The notes under the pieces: generated by a model
Database searches by the model: none
What the model was told of the DNA's origin: nothing
What the model saw: the letters and a program-made list of their open reading frames with translations, nothing else
In this document: positions 26,060-35,700 of the stretch, one piece after another
Numbering within the stretch: position 1 is the stretch's first letter
Layout of the letters: the number at the start of each line of letters is the position of its first letter
Position numbers and translations under genes: made by a program
NCBI RefSeq assembly: GCF_928381505.1
Contig: NZ_CAKMSJ010000001.1
Span: 186,001-250,000 of the forward strand
Direction: 5' to 3'
DNA from: Rothia endophytica
GTDB lineage: Bacteria > Actinomycetota > Actinomycetes > Actinomycetales > Micrococcaceae
DNA length: 64,000 nucleotides

Positions 26060-26192
26060 GAAATGGCTCAAAAGTCGTAGCTTGAGCGGAGCACCTTCGA
26101 CCCCGACTGCGAGTTTTCCGAAGCGAAGCGAGGAACTGTTTGAGCTTGAGGGGTCTGGAGGTGTGAAGCTAAGCCGACGTGTAAGCCATTTC
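26060..26192. repeat. Large imperfect palindrome between convergent genes
   Basis: GAAATGGCT (26060–26068) and AGCCATTTC (26184–26192) close a long, imperfectly paired structure of about 130 bases. At its tip is TTTTCCGAAGCGAAGCGAGG, a motif also seen in the palindrome at 47996–48048. No coding sequence here. Likely a bidirectional terminator or a REP/MITE-like repeat. Confidence 0.5.
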
Positions 26193-26204
26193 AATGCCTG
26201 TTTC

Positions 26205-27104
26205 TTACTTTTTATTGCGGCCTGCCGCCCCGCCTTTTTGAGCCTGGTATTGGCGAATGTTGCCGTTTTTGCGGGCGTTGCGTTTTTTGCGGTCTTCTAG
26301 TTCGCGGCGTTTGTTGGCGGCTTGGCGTTTTTGTTTGGCTTCTTCTTTTTGGCGGCGCTGTTTTTCCAGGGCTACTTCTTTGCTGTCGCTGCCGCGGTTG
26401 GAGGCTGCGGTACGTCCGCGGGTGATGCCTACGAAGTCTTGCAGGATTGCTTCGCGGTCGTCTTCACGGAGTTGGCGTTTCCAGCAGAGGAGTACGGGGC
26501 GTTCTTCAGCGCCTTGGAGGGGGCGGTGGGTGAGGTCTTTGCGGTGGTAGAAGCGGGCTACTGAGAGGGGCGCGATCATTAGTCCGACGCCGGCTGCTAC
26601 AAGCTCAACGGCGTCCTTGCGGTTGCGCATTTCGGGTAGCTCGCGGGGGTTGTTAGCGCGGTAATCTGCTGAGATTTCTGCCCACTCAGGCACCTCATCG
26701 GGAGCTTGCAGTAGGTATTCTTCGGCGAGCTCGGCAAGAGGCACTTCCTCCAGAACGGTGAGTAGGTGTTCCTTGGGCATAAGTACGACCAGCTGCTCGC
26801 GGTAGAGCTCGATGGCGTGGTACTTTTTCTTGTCGCGGGCCTCTGGCTCATCTTCGGCGCGCAGGATAACCATGTCGGCGAAGGCGTCTAGAGCATCTAA
26901 GCCGCGGGCTTCTGCCAGCGCAACCTCGGTGAGAGGGGCTATCGCGCTGTAGCGTTGCTGCCAGCGATTGAACCATTTACCGGGCATAATTCCCGGCACG
27001 AAACCGATGCAGATGCCCGGGACTTTGCCCACGCGCTCGTAGCGGGCAGTTTCCTCGTCAATGAGGAGGTGCGGATGGTTGAGGATAGCTTCGCTCAGAG
27101 TCAC
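26205..27104 (-). CDS. LysR-type effector domain without helix-turn-helix, basic C-terminal tail
   Basis: 299 residues from a GTG. Residues about 28–205 look like the substrate-binding (effector) half of a LysR regulator (I-C-I-G-F-V-P-G near 32, V-E-L-V-A-A-G-V-G-L-M-I-A-P near 168), but no winged helix precedes it. From about 225 the protein becomes a Lys/Arg/Gln/Glu-rich tail ending in G-R-N-K-K, probably a coiled coil that may bind nucleic acid. Its GTGA start overlaps the stop of the upstream DedA-like gene. Similar HTH-less proteins occur in actinobacteria; the function is not known. Confidence 0.7.
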   Translation of the reverse strand: MTLSEAILNHPHLLIDEETARYERVGKVPGICIGFVPGIMPGKWFNRWQQRYSAIAPLTEVALAEARGLDALDAFADMVILRAEDEPEARDKKKYHAIELYREQLVVLMPKEHLLTVLEEVPLAELAEEYLLQAPDEVPEWAEISADYRANNPRELPEMRNRKDAVELVAAGVGLMIAPLSVARFYHRKDLTHRPLQGAEERPVLLCWKRQLREDDREAILQDFVGITRGRTAASNRGSDSKEVALEKQRRQKEEAKQKRQAANKRRELEDRKKRNARKNGNIRQYQAQKGGAAGRNKK

Positions 27105-27586
27105 AGCTTTTCCACTTTCTTGAGAGCTTCAGCAGTTTGCTTCCGCTGGTTGAGGCGATAGAAGACGATGATTGCGCCCAGGAGGGCGATGAGGGCCAGG
27201 GCGATGATAGGATTTTCAAGCCATGCCCACACTACTGCCATACCGACCGTTCCATAGATGATGCCCCAGATGAGCGTGCCGAGAAGCATGGCAGGTATCC
27301 AGCGGAGGAGGGGCATCTGGGTGAAGCCGGTCGTGATGATGACGGCGGTTTGAAAGCCTACGGTCACAAAACAGGCTGGGACGGCAAGCACGCCCCAGCG
27401 GTTCACAAAACTTCTAGCTTGCACATAGGCGGGGTGGCGCATCAGGCGTGCGATTTTCTGAGAATGACGTCCGCCTGCGGCAGCTAGTCTCCCCAGCGAA
27501 TAGATGATGGATGTGCGAATGACGCCAACGGCCCAGAAGAAGCCAATAGCGGCGCTCCAGTGCAGGGTGTCTAGCCATTCTCTCAT
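27101..27586 (-). CDS. DedA/VTT-like membrane protein
   Basis: 161 residues, with membrane segments at about 8–25, 60–85, 95–118 and 123–145. R-F/S-x-x-R-W-G and the G-x-x-x-W-x-x-x-Y-G pattern resemble the shortened VTT/SNARE-associated membrane family linked to membrane homeostasis. Translationally coupled to the LysR-like gene that follows. Confidence 0.65.
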   Translation of the reverse strand: MREWLDTLHWSAAIGFFWAVGVIRTSIIYSLGRLAAAGGRHSQKIARLMRHPAYVQARSFVNRWGVLAVPACFVTVGFQTAVIITTGFTQMPLLRWIPAMLLGTLIWGIIYGTVGMAVVWAWLENPIIALALIALLGAIIVFYRLNQRKQTAEALKKVEKL

Positions 27587-27834
27587 TTGCTCAAGTTTAC
27601 CGGCTTGCGGGCGGCTCTAGGGCAAGACGTTAGACAGGACACCTCAAGAGCTTCACCCACCCATAATTAGGTAATCCTTACTCTTAAATCAGGCAAACCA
27701 AAATTAATATCTCGTAAAGCTAGCCAAAGAGCACTTAATTAGGTTATATTTTTATTACCAAATAGTTGCTGAGCTTGTGGGAAGCAACGTAGCTAGAAGG
27801 TGTCGAAGATTTTTCTTCTTCCTGTGTGTGATGC
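27587..27834. other. AT-rich intergenic stretch
   Basis: About 250 bases without a gene. The part from 27,665 to 27,770 is clearly AT-richer than its surroundings and probably holds the promoter of the DedA-like gene. A TTAGGTAATCCTTAC string at about 27,667 faintly recalls a DtxR box but is too imperfect to call. Confidence 0.4.
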
Positions 27835-27865
27835 AAGGCGGAGGTACCTCAGGTACCTCCGCCTT
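27835..27865. terminator. Terminator downstream of the CYTH-CHAD gene
   Basis: A 15-bp perfect stem AAGGCGGAGGTACCT / AGGTACCTCCGCCTT with almost no loop, 30 bases past the stop codon. Confidence 0.8.
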
Positions 27866-27894
27866 ACTCTTTATGACGCCTCCAGGCTAGCTAG

Positions 27895-29499
27895 CTACTT
27901 CAATTTGAGCTGTTTCAGTTCCTTCATCGCAGCTGGAACTTTCTCTTGCAGTTCGCCCCTCACCAGGTCTGCCTGCCCATCGCTGTAGCCCTGCAGGTAG
28001 AGATAGGAAGGCTTCTCGCTCTCCGGGGCCTGCGGTGCGCCGCCAGAAAGCCAAGCGGTAAAGGTCATTTCATCGGTGAGACGGCCTAGGTGACTCTGCA
28101 GCTCTTTGGTCATACTCAGCATGTTGGACTGGTCCTCAGTCAGGGGTAAGCCAGCGACCTGACAGGAATCTAAGGTGTAGCGAGCTGCCTTAACCATCTT
28201 GCGGATATCGTGCCAGGACTCGTCGGCCTCCACCCCGGCTTCTCCCCCAGGGTGCGCTTCATAGGTTTTCAGAATGCCCTTACGCAGGCGCTTAGCTACT
28301 TTATTGAGATAGTTTTCGCTGTTAAGGGGCAGATCAGCGCTCATCGTCACATCAGCGATCAGTGCCCCTAGTTCTCTCTGCACCGCTAGTCGGCGAGCTG
28401 AAGCGCTGTAAGTGAGAGCTTCTTGAGTCCCCACCTGCATCTGTTCTTGGGCGCGGCCAGTCAGATGAGAGAGATCCCCGGCAGCAGGGTTCCCCCGCTC
28501 AGCCAGCATGTCAGCCAGCAGCTCCCCATTGCGGTTGGTCTCGAACACCTCAGCATAATACTTCAGTTCGCGGGTAAGCTCAGCTAGGTGCTCATCCACC
28601 TCTGGGCTTTTAGCGTAGGGGCGCACCATGTACTTAATGGTGCTGCGTAGCTGCCTGGCAGCGATACGGCCGCGGTGGGTTGCGTCCTGCACACCGGCTT
28701 TCAGCAGAAGGTCAGCTTGTACCAGTGCTAGGCTTTGGTTGGTCAGGATGGTGGTGAGCACCTGCGCAGAACTGGGCAGGGTGACCGTGGTGCCCGCGCG
28801 TCCCTTACGTTTTTCCCGTGGAGCTTGCGTAGAGGGCTGCGAGCCGCCCTTATCGCCCTTGAGCCTGCGTTCAAAATCAGCGTCCTGCCCCAGAGCCCGA
28901 GCAATTTTTGCACTCGACTGCGAAGGTACTGCACCGGCAGCAGTTAGCACTGTTTCCACCTCTGAGAAAACCTTTTGAGCCAGCTCTTCATTCTCTTCAG
29001 CTGCCGGCAGCAGCTCAACTTCCCACTCGCACCAGGTTCTTTGTATTCCCGTGGAATAGTCCACCGCTCTCACGCTATCTTCACAAATCTCAGCGACATC
29101 GCCGGTGCCTGCAAGAGACAAAACGGTACGTTGACGGTCGGTCGTCAAAGAAACCCTGGGCACAAGGGTCTCATCGAGAATGGCAGCCCGAACAAAATCA
29201 GTCACCCTATCGGGCACATCTAGTGCATCATCCGTGGGGTCAAAGCCCACTTCATGGCGCCCACCCGCTGCGTCGAACTTAATGTGCCATCCCTGGTCAT
29301 ACCCCCCGGTACGGCGGCGAACAGCTATTTTATGGCGCCCCAGACTCTGCGTTTCGGTATCGAAATAGGTGGCATCCAGATGTTCGCTGACAGTTGGGGC
29401 TCCCACCAATTCCTTCATGGACCAGCTCAGCTGAGGCATAGGAGCTCCAGCGTCTGGCATCTCGTATTTACGCTCAATCTCAAGATGGTGGGACACCAT
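27895..29499 (-). CDS. CYTH-CHAD polyphosphate/triphosphate-binding protein
   Basis: 534 residues from the ATG at 29499 behind GAAGGG; upstream in-frame ATGs lack such a site. The CYTH domain begins H-H-L-E-I-E-R-K-Y (E-x-E-x-K signature at residues 5–9), with the Y-F-D-T, R-R-R-T-G-G and W-H-I-K-F strands that line the triphosphate tunnel. The CHAD domain (about 235–500) is helical with conserved His/Arg, including R-x-A-A-R-Q-L-R-S-T and W-H-D-I-R-K. CHAD proteins bind polyphosphate granules; CYTH enzymes hydrolyse triphosphates. A role in polyphosphate metabolism is likely. Confidence 0.9.
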   Translation of the reverse strand: MVSHHLEIERKYEMPDAGAPMPQLSWSMKELVGAPTVSEHLDATYFDTETQSLGRHKIAVRRRTGGYDQGWHIKFDAAGGRHEVGFDPTDDALDVPDRVTDFVRAAILDETLVPRVSLTTDRQRTVLSLAGTGDVAEICEDSVRAVDYSTGIQRTWCEWEVELLPAAEENEELAQKVFSEVETVLTAAGAVPSQSSAKIARALGQDADFERRLKGDKGGSQPSTQAPREKRKGRAGTTVTLPSSAQVLTTILTNQSLALVQADLLLKAGVQDATHRGRIAARQLRSTIKYMVRPYAKSPEVDEHLAELTRELKYYAEVFETNRNGELLADMLAERGNPAAGDLSHLTGRAQEQMQVGTQEALTYSASARRLAVQRELGALIADVTMSADLPLNSENYLNKVAKRLRKGILKTYEAHPGGEAGVEADESWHDIRKMVKAARYTLDSCQVAGLPLTEDQSNMLSMTKELQSHLGRLTDEMTFTAWLSGGAPQAPESEKPSYLYLQGYSDGQADLVRGELQEKVPAAMKELKQLKLK

Positions 29500-29574
29500 A
29501 GGATATAACCCTTCGCAGTGGGAGGTAGACATGTTCATCACGCCAGGAAGCAAGCATGATACGCCTTAAGAGTA

Positions 29575-29614
29575 CTCAGCGCCCCGGCTCTCTTCCAAGA
29601 GAGTGGGCGCTGAG
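29575..29614. terminator. Terminator before the CYTH-CHAD gene
   Basis: CTCAGCGCCC / GGGCGCTGAG stem with an inner CTCTCTT/AAGAGAG stem, just past the stop of the minus-strand membrane-protein gene at 29631. Confidence 0.75.
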
Positions 29615-29630
29615 CGAAAAATGAATTGTT

Positions 29631-30500
29631 TTAGGCTCGACGTCGGCGTAATACATCGTCGAGGTCAAAGCTAGCTGCTTGAGCCAGAGTCTTGCTACGG
29701 CTCTTCGGTGCTGTGTCGCGCTGCAGTGGCTCAGGAGTCACCGTGTGGACCACAGGGGCGTCCAAATAGGTGGGTCGCGGCACTTCTACGGGGCGCCAAC
29801 CGCTATTGGGCAGTTCATCGTCCAGACGCAGGCGGGCGGGCGCCTCACCCGAAGCTGTTAGGGGTAGAGGCTCAATGGGAGCCCTGCGGGGTACATGCTG
29901 AGTGCGCGCTGCCCGCAGAGCTTTTACAGCGTGGTTAACCGGGAGAGCTTGCCTGCTCCGTTCAGTGACCTGCGGGGCATGCTTAAGTTCCGCTGAAACA
30001 TCGCGGCTGGGCTTTGGACCATACGCAACATGGCTTTCAGAACGGTAAAGAGCAGATAGGCTACGTGACCTATTACGATCTTGCACAGCCCAAAAACGTA
30101 GAAGCCCCAGCATGAGCGCCGAAAACGCCAGGAAAAATACAGGAAGCCACCAATTGACCGCGCCAAAAGCTGCCACGAGAGCCGTTATTACGGCGCCTAA
30201 AAGCAAGAAAACAGCCCCGCCAAATATAGCCAGGCGGCCACGTTTGCCCACCGAAACTCGGGGCGAGGAAGCGCTAAGGGCTGAGGGTGCAGGTGCAGAA
30301 TCCGCCGAGGGCTGGAGGCTACCGTCTGTGTCCTGATGCTCAATTGCCTCCAGAACGGCGTCTTCTAGAACGTCTTCAGCATAGATTTCTGCACCGAACG
30401 GAGCTCTAGATTTCGCCCTAGAGTTACGTCCTGTGACGATATATAGCCCTAAGAGAATGCAAAGAGTGACAATAACGCCCGAAGTACTCAAAAGTGCCAC
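29631..30500 (-). CDS. Membrane protein of unknown function, actinobacterial type
   Basis: 289 residues from a GTG behind GAGAGGGG. One N-terminal helix (about 5–22), an acidic linker, two more helices (about 88–110 and 115–135), then a 150-residue cytoplasmic tail rich in Arg, Pro and Ser. The tail ends in F-D-L-D-D-V-L-R-R-R-R-A, a terminal motif seen in several hypothetical proteins of Micrococcales. No enzymatic motif. Confidence 0.7.
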   Translation of the reverse strand: MALLSTSGVIVTLCILLGLYIVTGRNSRAKSRAPFGAEIYAEDVLEDAVLEAIEHQDTDGSLQPSADSAPAPSALSASSPRVSVGKRGRLAIFGGAVFLLLGAVITALVAAFGAVNWWLPVFFLAFSALMLGLLRFWAVQDRNRSRSLSALYRSESHVAYGPKPSRDVSAELKHAPQVTERSRQALPVNHAVKALRAARTQHVPRRAPIEPLPLTASGEAPARLRLDDELPNSGWRPVEVPRPTYLDAPVVHTVTPEPLQRDTAPKSRSKTLAQAASFDLDDVLRRRRA

Positions 30501-30586
30501 AGTTTGCCCCTCTCATTAGCTGAAAATCTATCTGCCTTATTGTACCGCAGAAGTGACGGGGAATATTTTATGTACCGGATACAGAA

Positions 30587-30626
30587 ATGGTGCGCCTCAC
30601 TCTCTTTAGAGAGCGGGGAGCACCAT
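30587..30626. terminator. Terminator downstream of galU
   Basis: ATGGTGC (30587–30593) pairs with GCACCAT (30620–30626), with an inner CTCTCT/AGAGAG stem. It follows the galU stop on the minus strand. Confidence 0.7.
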
Positions 30627-30648
30627 CGTCTATTCGCTTAAGTGAAGC

Positions 30649-31554
30649 TTAGATTTCAGCAGCAAATTCCTTGATCCACTGGCGCAGATCTTCGCCGAGG
30701 TCATCGTTTTCAGCAGCCAGAATCACGTTAGCCTTCAGATAAGAGAGCTTATCGCCGGTATCAAAACGGCGTCCCTTGAAGACAACACCGTAGACACCTT
30801 CGCCTTCGCCCTGCCCCTGAGCTAGGGTCTGCAGAGCATCGGTCAGCTGAATCTCGTCACCGCGGCCAGGCTCGGTCTTTTCCAGTACTTCGAATACCTT
30901 GGGTGAGAGGACATAGCGCCCGATAATTGCCAGGTTTGAAGGAGCCTCTTCACGAGCAGGCTTCTCTACAAGACCGGTCACCTTAACGAAACCGTCTTCA
31001 CCAGCAACTTCTTCAACCGCTGCGCAACCGTACGCTGAAATCTGATCCTCGGGGACCTCCATCAGTGCTACGACAGACCCACCGGTCTTCTGCTGCACAG
31101 CCACCATAGTGGAAAGGAGGTCTTCCTTCTCATCGATCAGGTCATCGCCCAGCAGTACAGCGAAAGGCTCGTTACCCACATGCACCTTACCGCGCAGAAC
31201 AGCATGGCCCAGCCCCTTGGGGTCACCCTGTCGAACGTAATGAATTTCGCCCAAATCGTTTGAATCCTCGACGCTCTTCAGCAGTGCGTCCTTCCCTTGA
31301 TCTGAGAGCTGCTGCTCAAGACCGGGTACGCGGTCGAAGTGATCTTCAAGAGCACGCTTGTTGCGGCCAGTAATCATCAAGACATCGTCGAGGCCGGCAC
31401 GAACAGCTTCCTCTACAACATACTGGATAGCGGGACGATCAACCACAGGTAGCATCTCTTTAGGAGTAGCCTTGGTTGCGGGCAGAAAGCGAGTGCCGAG
31501 ACCAGCAGCAGGAATTACTGCTTTGGTCACGGTGAGTGATTTTTGTTCAGTCAT
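30649..31554 (-). CDS. galU: UTP–glucose-1-phosphate uridylyltransferase
   Basis: 301 residues, from the ATG at 31554. Makes UDP-glucose for cell-wall and storage polysaccharides. Nucleotidyltransferase signature A-V-I-P-A-A-G-L-G-T-R-F-L-P-A-T-K at the N-terminus, then P-K-E-M-L-P-V-V-D-R-P-A-I-Q-Y. G-D-D-L-I-D-E near residue 135 and V-E-K-P near 190 complete the active site. Confidence 0.95.
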   Translation of the reverse strand: MTEQKSLTVTKAVIPAAGLGTRFLPATKATPKEMLPVVDRPAIQYVVEEAVRAGLDDVLMITGRNKRALEDHFDRVPGLEQQLSDQGKDALLKSVEDSNDLGEIHYVRQGDPKGLGHAVLRGKVHVGNEPFAVLLGDDLIDEKEDLLSTMVAVQQKTGGSVVALMEVPEDQISAYGCAAVEEVAGEDGFVKVTGLVEKPAREEAPSNLAIIGRYVLSPKVFEVLEKTEPGRGDEIQLTDALQTLAQGQGEGEGVYGVVFKGRRFDTGDKLSYLKANVILAAENDDLGEDLRQWIKEFAAEI

Positions 31555-31660
31555 AACGTTCAGAATACCTAACAATGGTGCCTAATAGCCCGTGGGGGCG
31601 AGCACAGTATGAAGATTTCTGGCTGAAGTGTCTACGAAATAGGAAGGTTGAGCTCCCGCG

Positions 31661-32302
31661 ATGTCCCCCATACAAACTACAAATCTCTCAGGAAAGACTG
31701 CGCACGATAAGCACCTGTTGAGATTCCATATACGAAAAATGCGCCAACGGTTCCCTGCATCGCAACAAACAGCTCAGGGGTTCATTAGAGCAATAGAGGC
31801 TGAGGTGGGCTCTTCCTCTGCTCACCTCACCGTAGCTGCCTTCTTGCCATTGGGTTCAGAACCCCCCATCAAAAAAGCTCTGGGGAAACTTGTCGCCCGT
31901 GGCCACACCATTCTGGTCCCCAGAGTCCTTCCACATCACCAGCTATCGTGGGTGCGGTGGACGCCGGGTGCAGCTATGTCTACTAATGCTTTGGGTATAG
32001 AAGAGCCCCTGGGCGAGGAGCTGACCTCCTCCGCTTTTCTTGAAGCAGACTTACGCCTCGTCCCTGCTCTTGCCTATGACGTGACCGGTAGGCGCCTGGG
32101 TCAAGGCGGGGGCTACTACGACCGTCTCCTAGAAGAGCTGGGGAACAGCACCCGTAGCCGCTCCACGGTGGGCGTAGCCTTTGAACGCGAAATCCTCACC
32201 AAGGTTCCAGCCGATCATTGGGACGCCCGCCTAAGCTACGTCCTCACTGAAAGCGGGGTTTACTGCTTAGGAAAAGCTGGCTCCAGCGAGCCGGTAGAAT
32301 AA
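31661..32302 (+). CDS. 5-formyltetrahydrofolate cyclo-ligase
   Basis: 213 residues. ATP-dependent recycling of 5-formyl-THF to methenyl-THF. The N-terminal R-x-x-x-R-K-M-R motif and the family signature L-G-Q-G-G-G-Y-Y-D-R (near residue 147) are intact. Divergent from galU; the FmdB-type gene follows 41 bases downstream, a pairing common in actinobacteria. Confidence 0.92.
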   Translation: MSPIQTTNLSGKTAHDKHLLRFHIRKMRQRFPASQQTAQGFIRAIEAEVGSSSAHLTVAAFLPLGSEPPIKKALGKLVARGHTILVPRVLPHHQLSWVRWTPGAAMSTNALGIEEPLGEELTSSAFLEADLRLVPALAYDVTGRRLGQGGGYYDRLLEELGNSTRSRSTVGVAFEREILTKVPADHWDARLSYVLTESGVYCLGKAGSSEPVE

Positions 32303-32343
32303 CTCTTTGATTGACACAGACACCACCATCGCAAGGAGCACCC

Positions 32344-32526
32344 GTGCCCGTTTACGTTTATCAATGCAAAAGCTGTGACCACGTTTTTGAACAGCATCAG
32401 TCCTTCACCGAGGACGCCCTTCGCACCTGCCCCGAATGTAAGCAGGAGACGCTTCGCAAGAAGTTCGGCCAGGTGGGTGTTGTCTTTAAGGGCTCAGGGT
32501 TCTACGCCAACGACAAGGGAAAATAG
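32344..32526 (+). CDS. FmdB-family zinc-ribbon protein
   Basis: 60 residues from the GTG at 32344, picked because AAGGAG lies just upstream and the family starts P-x-Y-x-Y-x-C. Two CxxC knuckles (C-K-S-C and C-P-E-C) form a zinc ribbon, followed by G-V-V-F-K-G-S-G-F-Y. A small putative regulatory protein whose exact role is unknown. Confidence 0.9.
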   Translation: MPVYVYQCKSCDHVFEQHQSFTEDALRTCPECKQETLRKKFGQVGVVFKGSGFYANDKGK

Positions 32527-32560
32527 GGGCTAGAGACCCTGCGCCCCTCGCATACCAGTT

Positions 32561-32788
32561 TCAGACCCGGTTCTGGTAGTGCGGGGGGCGTTGCTCTTTA
32601 AGCCAGGCATCTCGCTTATCCCTCGAGTCGCCCTCCCCACCCTGAGCGTTAGTGGGGTCTAAACCAGCCAATTTGGGCTCCGCACCGGTGAAGGGTGAAC
32701 CACCGGTGGCACGCCGATTACCGCGCCTGCGGCGGGGTGTAGCTGAATAGCTGTCGCTGCCAGCTTCTGTATGATCCGGCGTAACCAT
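32561..32788 (-). CDS. Small basic protein of unknown function, coupled to the helicase-like gene
   Basis: 75 residues whose ATG directly abuts the TAG of the large upstream gene, so translation is coupled. Low-complexity, with an R-R-R-R-G-N-R-R patch near residue 20 and a C-terminal A-W-L-K-E-Q-R-P-P-H-Y motif. No domain recognised, but position and composition suggest a conserved companion gene. Confidence 0.6.
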   Translation of the reverse strand: MVTPDHTEAGSDSYSATPRRRRGNRRATGGSPFTGAEPKLAGLDPTNAQGGEGDSRDKRDAWLKEQRPPHYQNRV

Positions 32789-35700
32789 CTATTTGCCCTC
32801 GTGTTCTACACCCACGTAGCGGCTCATACGCTTAACCACTGCCTCTGGGTCGGTAAAGACCTCAATGGTCCAACCGGTCATATGGTTCCAGCCGGTGCGA
32901 GCAAGTAGCTCGGGCAGTAGTCGGGTTCGTTCGCGGACGCTCATCTTTGCATAGGCATCAGTACCATCTGAGATGACGGCCAGGGGAACCCGGCGCGGAG
33001 TCACCTCACCGTTCTGCTGCTGCTTGCGAGCGCGGGGGCTGGCAACCGCTCCAGCGATCAAGGACTCGTCATCGCCGGTCAGCACTAAGGACATCACATC
33101 ATTGTCCACTTCGTGGAGTGTAACGCCCTGGGCACCCAGCCTGCGCACGAGGTCGCTCAGTAGCCAGTCCCCCATGTCGATGGCATCGAGGTCATCGTGT
33201 CGCAAGAATTCGTTGACCGGCAGTTTATCGGTGATGGGTGCGGTGATTGCTTGCTCTGCCTTTGCGTCCCTGTCTTTACGGTAGGCCAGCAACAGGCGGT
33301 AGATATCGAAGGCTCCCTGCTCCAGGCGCTGGGGGTCCAGGTCTTCGGGGGTTAGGCAAGTCAGCATGCGGGTAAGGTGCCTAGCTCTGGTCAGGGCGAG
33401 CACAAATTTTTGACGCCCGCCGCGTTCTGAGAGGGCACCAAAGTGGTGGGATGCTCCGCGGGAAGTCTTGCCAGCACCGAGAGCAAAAATAATGACGTCG
33501 CGTTCTATGTCGGCAGCTCGGGTGAGATCCACGACTCTGAAAGGTTCTTCTCCGGGAGCAAAAAAGCTCGCGAACTGGGGGTACTGAACCAGTAGGTCCC
33601 GCACCGCTGCAGCAATCCGTTGGGCATGGCGCGGTGTAGCTGTCACTACCGCCAGGCTTTGCTGAGGGGTGCGGTAGGCGTGCTCAATCACCAGCTCTGC
33701 AGCTCGTTGGACTTCTGGGCTGGGTGAATCGAGGTTGGCGTTATCCGAGATTTTACCCTCGGTCTTCACTACCTCAACGGTGAGGGCTTGGGCGCCCTCG
33801 GTAATATCTTCGCCCCAGGGGTAGCTGATGAGCTTATCTTCATAGAAATGCTCATTGAGGTAGGTGAAGAGAGCAGGGTCAAGGGCCCTGTTAACCATTG
33901 CCAGCGAGCGAGAGGGCAGGGTTTGTGAGAGCGCATCAAAGGTGCTCACCATGCTCTGTTGCTTGGGTGCTGGCAGGTTGCGGGTCACCGCTGAGACCAT
34001 GAAGGGAGTGGGGAAACCGCTGTGCGGGTCGCCGAGCGCTATCACCTGTTCAGCGCGAGTGAGAGCGGGCAGGTTAGCGGCCAAAGGGGTTGATTCAGCG
34101 TCCAAGAGAATCACTGCGTCAAACCGCATCGTGGTGGGGACGCTGCGAGACAGCGCGAAGGGGCTGGTCAGCCAGAGAGGTAACAGGCTGGTCGCCATAG
34201 ATCCGGCTTGTTCCAGCAGTTGCATCAGCTCGAACCGGTGACCGCGTAGTTGACTGCGCAGGTAGGCTGCGCCGTGTTCGTCGCTCTCAATACGCTGCTT
34301 CCATAGCTCAGCCAGGTTGGAGTGTAGCCTGGCGCTACCAGATGAGACGAAGGAATAGTCGGCGCGGCGGAAGGTCGTTTCGAGCTCTCGTAGAGTCGCG
34401 CCATCGAGAATCTCAATCTCGTGCGACTGAAGCATCATTTCAAGGGCTGTCTGCCACCAAGCTAATTCGAGTTCGGCAGCCAGCGCATCTTCTGGGACTT
34501 GACGCTCATAGAAGTCTCTGAGCAGCTCGGTGAGCCCTGCGTCTTGAAGCTCTGTGAGAAGGTCAACCCGTTCAGGCAGGGTGTGTAATAGTTTCTCTTC
34601 ATTGATGAGAGCCGCAAGCCGGTTCTCTAAAACGCTAAGCTCGGTGTTGCCGAAGTCCGTGCCCTGAGGCGAATCTTCAAGAACGATCGCTAGCCCGACA
34701 AATTCTTCCTGAAGGCGTAGGTAGGCGGTCTGAAGCTCCCCCAGGTTGTCGGGGACGGTGGGCACTCGCTGGTCGGTGACCCAGCGCATCCATTCCTCGC
34801 GCTGGCTCTGAACCACAAACAGTTGCTCGTGAACATCTCCGATACTCACGCCGGGGAGGATATATTCTTTGGCAACCTTACGCAGGCGGGAACGTTGCAT
34901 ACTCGACATATCAACGCCGTGTTCACGCCGCCAGGAGCCGGTGGCTGTTGCTGCGATGAGGTCGGTGACGGGGCGGTCAAAAATATCGGGGCTGAAACGG
35001 GTCAGGGTATCTGAGATGCGTTCAAAGAGGTCGAGCTGGGCATGCCATTGCTCCATGGTGGCGCCCTCTTTGATGCCCGCTTCATCGGCCATCAAACGCA
35101 TTTTAGCGCGCAGGCTCGCTAGAGATTCGCTCAGGTTCTGAGCGAGCTCATGGGCGGCAGCGGTCTCATCGGTGTTCACCAGCTTGGCACGGTGCCAGGC
35201 TGATGCGCGAGTTGAAGGGTCAAAACCGCCCAGCCCCGCAAGACGCTGTAGCTTCTGTGCCGTGGCGGTGCGCTGGGTCAGGGCGTCCATGGTGGAGCGG
35301 TCCAAACGGACGTGGGTTGAAGGAGCCGGGTGCTGGGCGGTGAGCGCGGCCAGGGTTTGCAGTGTCTCGTAGACAGAGCAGCCCCAGCGGGACTCGGTAA
35401 ACCGCAGAGACTGGGTGTGACCCCTGAGTTTGGCCCGGGTTTCTTCTAGCTCTGTGAAGGTTTTGCTGAGGTTGGGCACGGCACTGTTTTCGTTGCGGAT
35501 AACCGCCTGAATAAACTCGTTGCGGTTGGCTTCGGCGTCCTTTTCAGAGAGCACATCAAAGCAGAGGTCATCAAGCCCAGCTTGCTCAACTAGCTCCCTC
35601 ACATCAGCCAGGGTCGAGCGCTTTTCGCCCACCATCAGCACCGATTTACCCTCATTCATCAACGAAGCTGCCACGTTGATAGCGGTGCGCAACTGATCTG

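Noticed and set aside
27665-27682. DtxR-box-like string TTAGGTAATCCTTAC
   Set aside because: Only about 12 of 19 positions fit the consensus and no iron-related gene is nearby.
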